From positions 409,501-473,500 of the forward strand of contig JAQFVV010006450.1 in NCBI GenBank assembly GCA_028023455.1: a stretch of DNA of 64,000 bases, in the 5' to 3' direction. Below, in pieces: positions 63,301 through 64,000 of the stretch. This DNA comes from Epiperipatus broadwayi (Eukaryota; Onychophora; Udeonychophora; Euonychophora; Peripatidae). The stretch's first letter is position 1, and each line of letters starts with the position of its first letter. The position numbers and the translations under genes are program-made. A model generated the notes under the pieces. The model did not search any database and was not told the DNA's origin. It saw only the letters and a list, made by a program, of their open reading frames with translations.

Positions 63301-63516
63301 TATATTGCATGAGTAAGATTGTCCCTTTTCTCTTTCGTGTGTCTCATTTTTAAAGCTATAAAATCTTGTTTCGATTTCCTTTGACATTTCACGTTTGAAC
63401 TCCTCCATTCTTTGGTTCGTGTATGCAGTGTTTTCCAAGAGTTGTTGAGTCAGTTCATTTATCTTTTGTGGTATTCTGGCCATTTCTTGTTTTATATTCA
63501 CTAAAGTTTCTTCCAT
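60346..63516 (-). CDS. gag-pol: Ty3/Gypsy Gag-Pol polyprotein (Gag, protease, RT, RNase H, integrase N-term)
   Basis: A 1056-codon frame joins Gag and Pol with no break. Residues 1-240 are Gag-like: a coiled-coil-like start, then a retrotransposon-Gag core with AHTWWQSL near 122 and ENYSKFFRRQAARL near 171. No full CCHC zinc knuckle is found (only FCGHIIKPW near 260). The protease has LDSGSQISVIS (active Asp 311). The RT has LCLDARQLNRA (538), FSTFDLTASYWQI (Asp 576), NRMPFGLVNSGA (606) and YVDD (638-641). RNase H acidic residues sit at 787, 829, 854 and 897. The integrase HHCC finger uses His 1005, His 1010, Cys 1040 and Cys 1043. The frame then ends prematurely and the core continues in another frame. 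The start at 63516 is the first Met of a well-aligned Gag. Neighbours are the integrase pieces downstream and a leader upstream. No env-like ORF was seen. Confidence 0.95.
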   Translation of the reverse strand: MEETLVNIKQEMARIPQKINELTQQLLENTAYTNQRMEEFKREMSKEIETRFYSFKNETHEREKGQSYSCNINQFLKIKVFEGQTDEAPIEHIKSLETYFQVNQINDFGKLAIAYNHLHGDAHTWWQSLFHHPKTFEDYKKVLLESFWSEQCQDMILQQVMQEKYKENTGENYSKFFRRQAARLQTLKACHISEGRIVRIIHRNLPLHVEQMVLTARTDSVQQMDELLNEIDMSKQYKLSANVWEDKHTNHTNRNKNEEFCGHIIKPWTNMDKEISNLICSWEDRVPEYAPQSCPKISLTMEGLEVTAMLDSGSQISVISEDLYHRIVKKNPSIEILPLKTAQITLANNRKAKLLPKQIWVQMHIQHKMVYQVFLIMTSLIHEVVLGSDFLHKNRCILDYEHRLVVCNDKQIEMLKPHLHEDTEACCMTQLDMELMEEKANGAKLTSATETEKLKSMLYTYKNIFSDSPGLIKGYKQRIRLKPGEPFQARSYPIPHKFKEEVEKQLEQMLKWGIIDKCFSPYCNPLVVVRKKNGSVRLCLDARQLNRATIPDCTIPPRMQELLMKFKDKIIFSTFDLTASYWQIELHHTDRKYTAFRYGGHTYQFNRMPFGLVNSGAGLLRCLDQVLSQEIKKILTVYVDDIVVASTSLEEHFQHLQIFFAECEAKGIKINLKKSILISEEIEFLGHLVGRTGIKPHPDKISAINDFPVPKTRKHIRSFLGLCNFYNRFCEKFADRMEPLLRLLRKDTHWNWTSEQEEAFAEIKKSFIKQVVLAYPDFDKPFILQTDSSAYGLGVTLSQVQQDGQIGVLYFISRLLKGPECNYTVTEKEALAIVWAFEKFRPMLLGSEVIVITDHKSLQFLNNSYLTNSRLVHWSLFLQEFNYTVKHCKGTENIVADILSRHPIQTQQQQHLRIEHAYMMSISCKDKDIEEHLKQMSKRQHEDKDLNRIITLCTQSPQKDDSTLGKKCQYKIEKGVLYYQIQEDIDEWRVMVPPAIRGFLTDYIHRLYGHYGTPKTEYCLKRWFYWPGMHQDIIKILNKCEICQHAKPLNRAYITP

Positions 63517-64000
63517 TATGTTTTACATTTAAAACATAGTTATAAGTATTATTCAGGGCTACGTTATAAGTATTTATATTCGGTATATATATATACGTTT
63601 TAGTTACCGATGAGTTAAATACAGAATCGGTAATATCAGATATCTTATTTTTATTATTAAATTATTTTTTAACTATTTGTCTTATTTTTAAATACGCAGT
63701 ACACCACGCACCTAACTCTGTCTTATTCCACTCGCCAATTATTTGTTTTTTCTATGCCCTGTTCCAGTTATTTTGCCCCCTTTTACCTACTCTATTTAAT
63801 TCTATTTATCGACCAAAAAGAAAATCACGTTTAACATATGAAACTTATTTCGTTATGCTAGTATTTAACACTATTTTATTTTACATAAATGACAACAACA
63901 AATTATACAGTAAGTTATTTCAAATCATTACGAAATTTTTATTTCATTAAGCCAGTATTTAACAGTATTTCATTTTACTTTCTCTCTTTTTCTTTTTCAA
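63517..64000 (-). other. Ty3/Gypsy 5' leader and upstream sequence
   Basis: No coding sequence. A candidate primer binding site, ATTGGCGAGTGG on the minus strand, lies near 63739-63750, which would put the 5' LTR at or beyond the window edge. However, 63750-64000 does not match the putative 3' LTR, so it is not that LTR. Two imperfect direct repeats about 92 bp apart (GCTAGTATTTAACACTATTT near 63858 and GCCAGTATTTAACAGTATTT near 63950) are present in this stretch. Confidence 0.4.

Overview
The window is 64 kb of very AT-rich eukaryotic DNA, roughly a quarter G+C by eye, and is almost certainly intergenic or intronic sequence of an invertebrate animal with a large repeat-rich genome. The evidence is the co-occurrence of a Ty3/Gypsy retrotransposon, a Penelope-like element (PLE) with a GIY-YIG domain, an RTE-type LINE relic, tRNA-derived SINEs and hammerhead-ribozyme repeats. 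The standard genetic code is used. The sequence does not fix the phylum. I found no intact host gene, no structural RNA gene and nothing bacterial; most short open frames here are chance.

Layout. 1-8.4 kb: unique AT-rich sequence with a hammerhead relic at 143-170, a small inverted-repeat element near 5.4 kb and a folded GC-rich patch near 6.0 kb. 8.4-47.1 kb: AT-rich background carrying seven copies of a short non-autonomous retroelement that I call the snapback family. Copies lie at 8.4, 17.5, 33.1, 41.1, 42.4, 44.4 and 46.9 kb. The same stretch holds several SINE relics and some heavily decayed coding sequence near 21.6-23.5 and 26-27.9 kb. 47-52 kb: mostly unrecognised, with a 193-bp pure TAA microsatellite. 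52-55.6 kb: a LINE zinc-finger fragment, a PLE pseudogene with a 16-bp target-site duplication (TSD), and an opposite-strand RTE LINE relic. 56507-57006 is a 500-base assembly gap. 57.3-59.1 kb: somewhat GC-richer unrecognised sequence with LTR-like signals. 59.06-64 kb: most of a minus-strand Ty3/Gypsy element (3' LTR, integrase, RNase H, RT, protease, Gag) interrupted by two frameshifts. Its 5' LTR lies beyond the window.

The most interesting system is the snapback family. Five copies (D, B, C, E, F) have flanking TSDs of 11-17 bp, and several have a 5' half that is an inverted copy of their own 3' half, followed by a single-stranded 3' tail typically containing CATGTGA. Between or within the arms, several copies carry a recognisable type I hammerhead ribozyme core with a palindromic stem III. 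One truncated copy (41055) starts exactly at the cleavage position predicted from its neighbour at 42.9 kb. The protein-coding PLE at 52.9-54.5 kb has the same layout, with an inverted copy of its own 3' end at its 5' end. This points to the short elements being PLE-mobilised, through self-cleaved RNA and template switching or snapback priming. That mechanism is inference; the repeats, TSDs and ribozyme cores are visible in the sequence.
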